Positions 5,110 to 5,215 of a stretch of DNA of 5,215 bases are shown here, in pieces. Origin of the DNA: Ilumatobacteraceae bacterium. Lineage in GTDB: Bacteria > Actinomycetota > Acidimicrobiia > Acidimicrobiales > Ilumatobacteraceae. Where the stretch lies: assembly GCA_021741795.1 (NCBI GenBank), contig JAIOXC010000106.1, forward strand, positions 1 to 5,215, read 5' to 3'. Numbering within the stretch: the stretch's first letter is position 1; every line of letters begins with the position of its first letter. The translations under genes and the position numbers were made by a program. A model generated the notes under the pieces. The model saw only the letters and a program-made list of their open reading frames with translations, had not been told where the DNA came from and ran no database searches.

Positions 5110-5215
5110 GTGGCACCCCGCGTCACTGATCCAACTGCGCTGTTTGCGAGCGCAGTAAACGGTGATCGTGGTTCGCTTGCACGTTTATTGTCGTTGATTG
5201 AACGCGGCGGCGATG
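5110..5215 (+). CDS. meaB: Probable MeaB/ArgK-type P-loop GTPase, N-terminal fragment (runs off the right edge)
   Basis: Only the first 35 residues are in the window. After a short variable head (MAPRVTDPTAL) comes FASAVNGDRGSLARLLSLIERGGD. The 'GDR-x-x-L-A-R-x-x-[ST]-L-[IV]-E' pattern is the N-terminal helix seen in MeaB/ArgK GTPases, which load, protect and reactivate the adenosylcobalamin-dependent methylmalonyl-CoA mutase. The P-loop that would prove this (about residues 50-65 in the family) lies beyond the edge. The start must be GTG 5110 or CTG 5107, since the nfu stop TAG (5104-5106) is in the same frame immediately upstream. The 3-bp spacing implies coupling to nfu. Assignment rests on one short motif, so another helical protein with a similar N-terminus cannot be excluded. 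Confidence 0.6.
   Translation, partial: MAPRVTDPTALFASAVNGDRGSLARLLSLIERGGD

Noticed and set aside
1..5215. CRISPR array, tRNA, rRNA, insertion sequence, attachment site or phage remnant
   Set aside because: No regularly spaced direct repeats, cloverleaf-like segments, terminal inverted repeats, transposase or integrase motifs were seen, and nearly all bases are accounted for by coding sequence.

Overview
The window is a densely packed bacterial chromosomal segment of eight genes. It most likely comes from an actinobacterium, possibly an Acidimicrobiia-like lineage of moderate G+C. Three things point there: a GlpX N-terminus very close to the actinobacterial type (RPDRNLAMELVRVTE, VGRGDKKGADGAAVDAM), a MurA with Asp instead of Cys in its active-site loop as in mycobacteria, and many GTG/TTG starts and Shine-Dalgarno-less gene heads. 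The taxonomy is inference. I see no mobile element, CRISPR array, rRNA or tRNA.

Layout. (i) 1-374, minus strand: the 5' part of glpX, a class II fructose-1,6-bisphosphatase that runs off the left edge. (ii) 420-2131, plus strand: a tight three-gene unit with junctions of 0 and -1 bp. It encodes an acidic protein made of two tandem copies of a small alpha/beta domain, a protein with a C-terminal J-domain-like module carrying HPD, and a small alpha/beta hydrolase with a complete Ser-Asp-His set. None of the three has a function I can assign. (iii) 2117-3415, minus strand: a 12-TM major facilitator transporter that converges on, and overlaps, the hydrolase gene by 15 bp. (iv) 3439-4695, plus strand: murA, the first committed step of peptidoglycan synthesis, divergent from the transporter with only 23 bp between start codons. 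(v) 4679-4834, minus strand: a small single-pass membrane protein overlapping the 3' end of murA. (vi) 4876-5106, plus strand: a stand-alone Nfu/NifU C-terminal Fe-S carrier domain. (vii) From 5110 to the right edge: the start of a gene that looks like the MeaB/ArgK GTPase, 3 bp after nfu.

How it fits together. Most genes are housekeeping (gluconeogenesis, cell wall, Fe-S cluster delivery, probably cobalamin-dependent mutase chaperoning). The least explained part is the 420-2131 operon, where the repeat protein and the J-domain protein appear undescribed and are probably co-translated with the hydrolase. A second recurring pattern is regulatory. Several transcription-unit heads have a TANNNT-like -10 element 6-7 nt before the start codon and no Shine-Dalgarno, which suggests leaderless mRNAs. 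At two divergent gene pairs the putative -10 element is nearly symmetric and could serve both strands.
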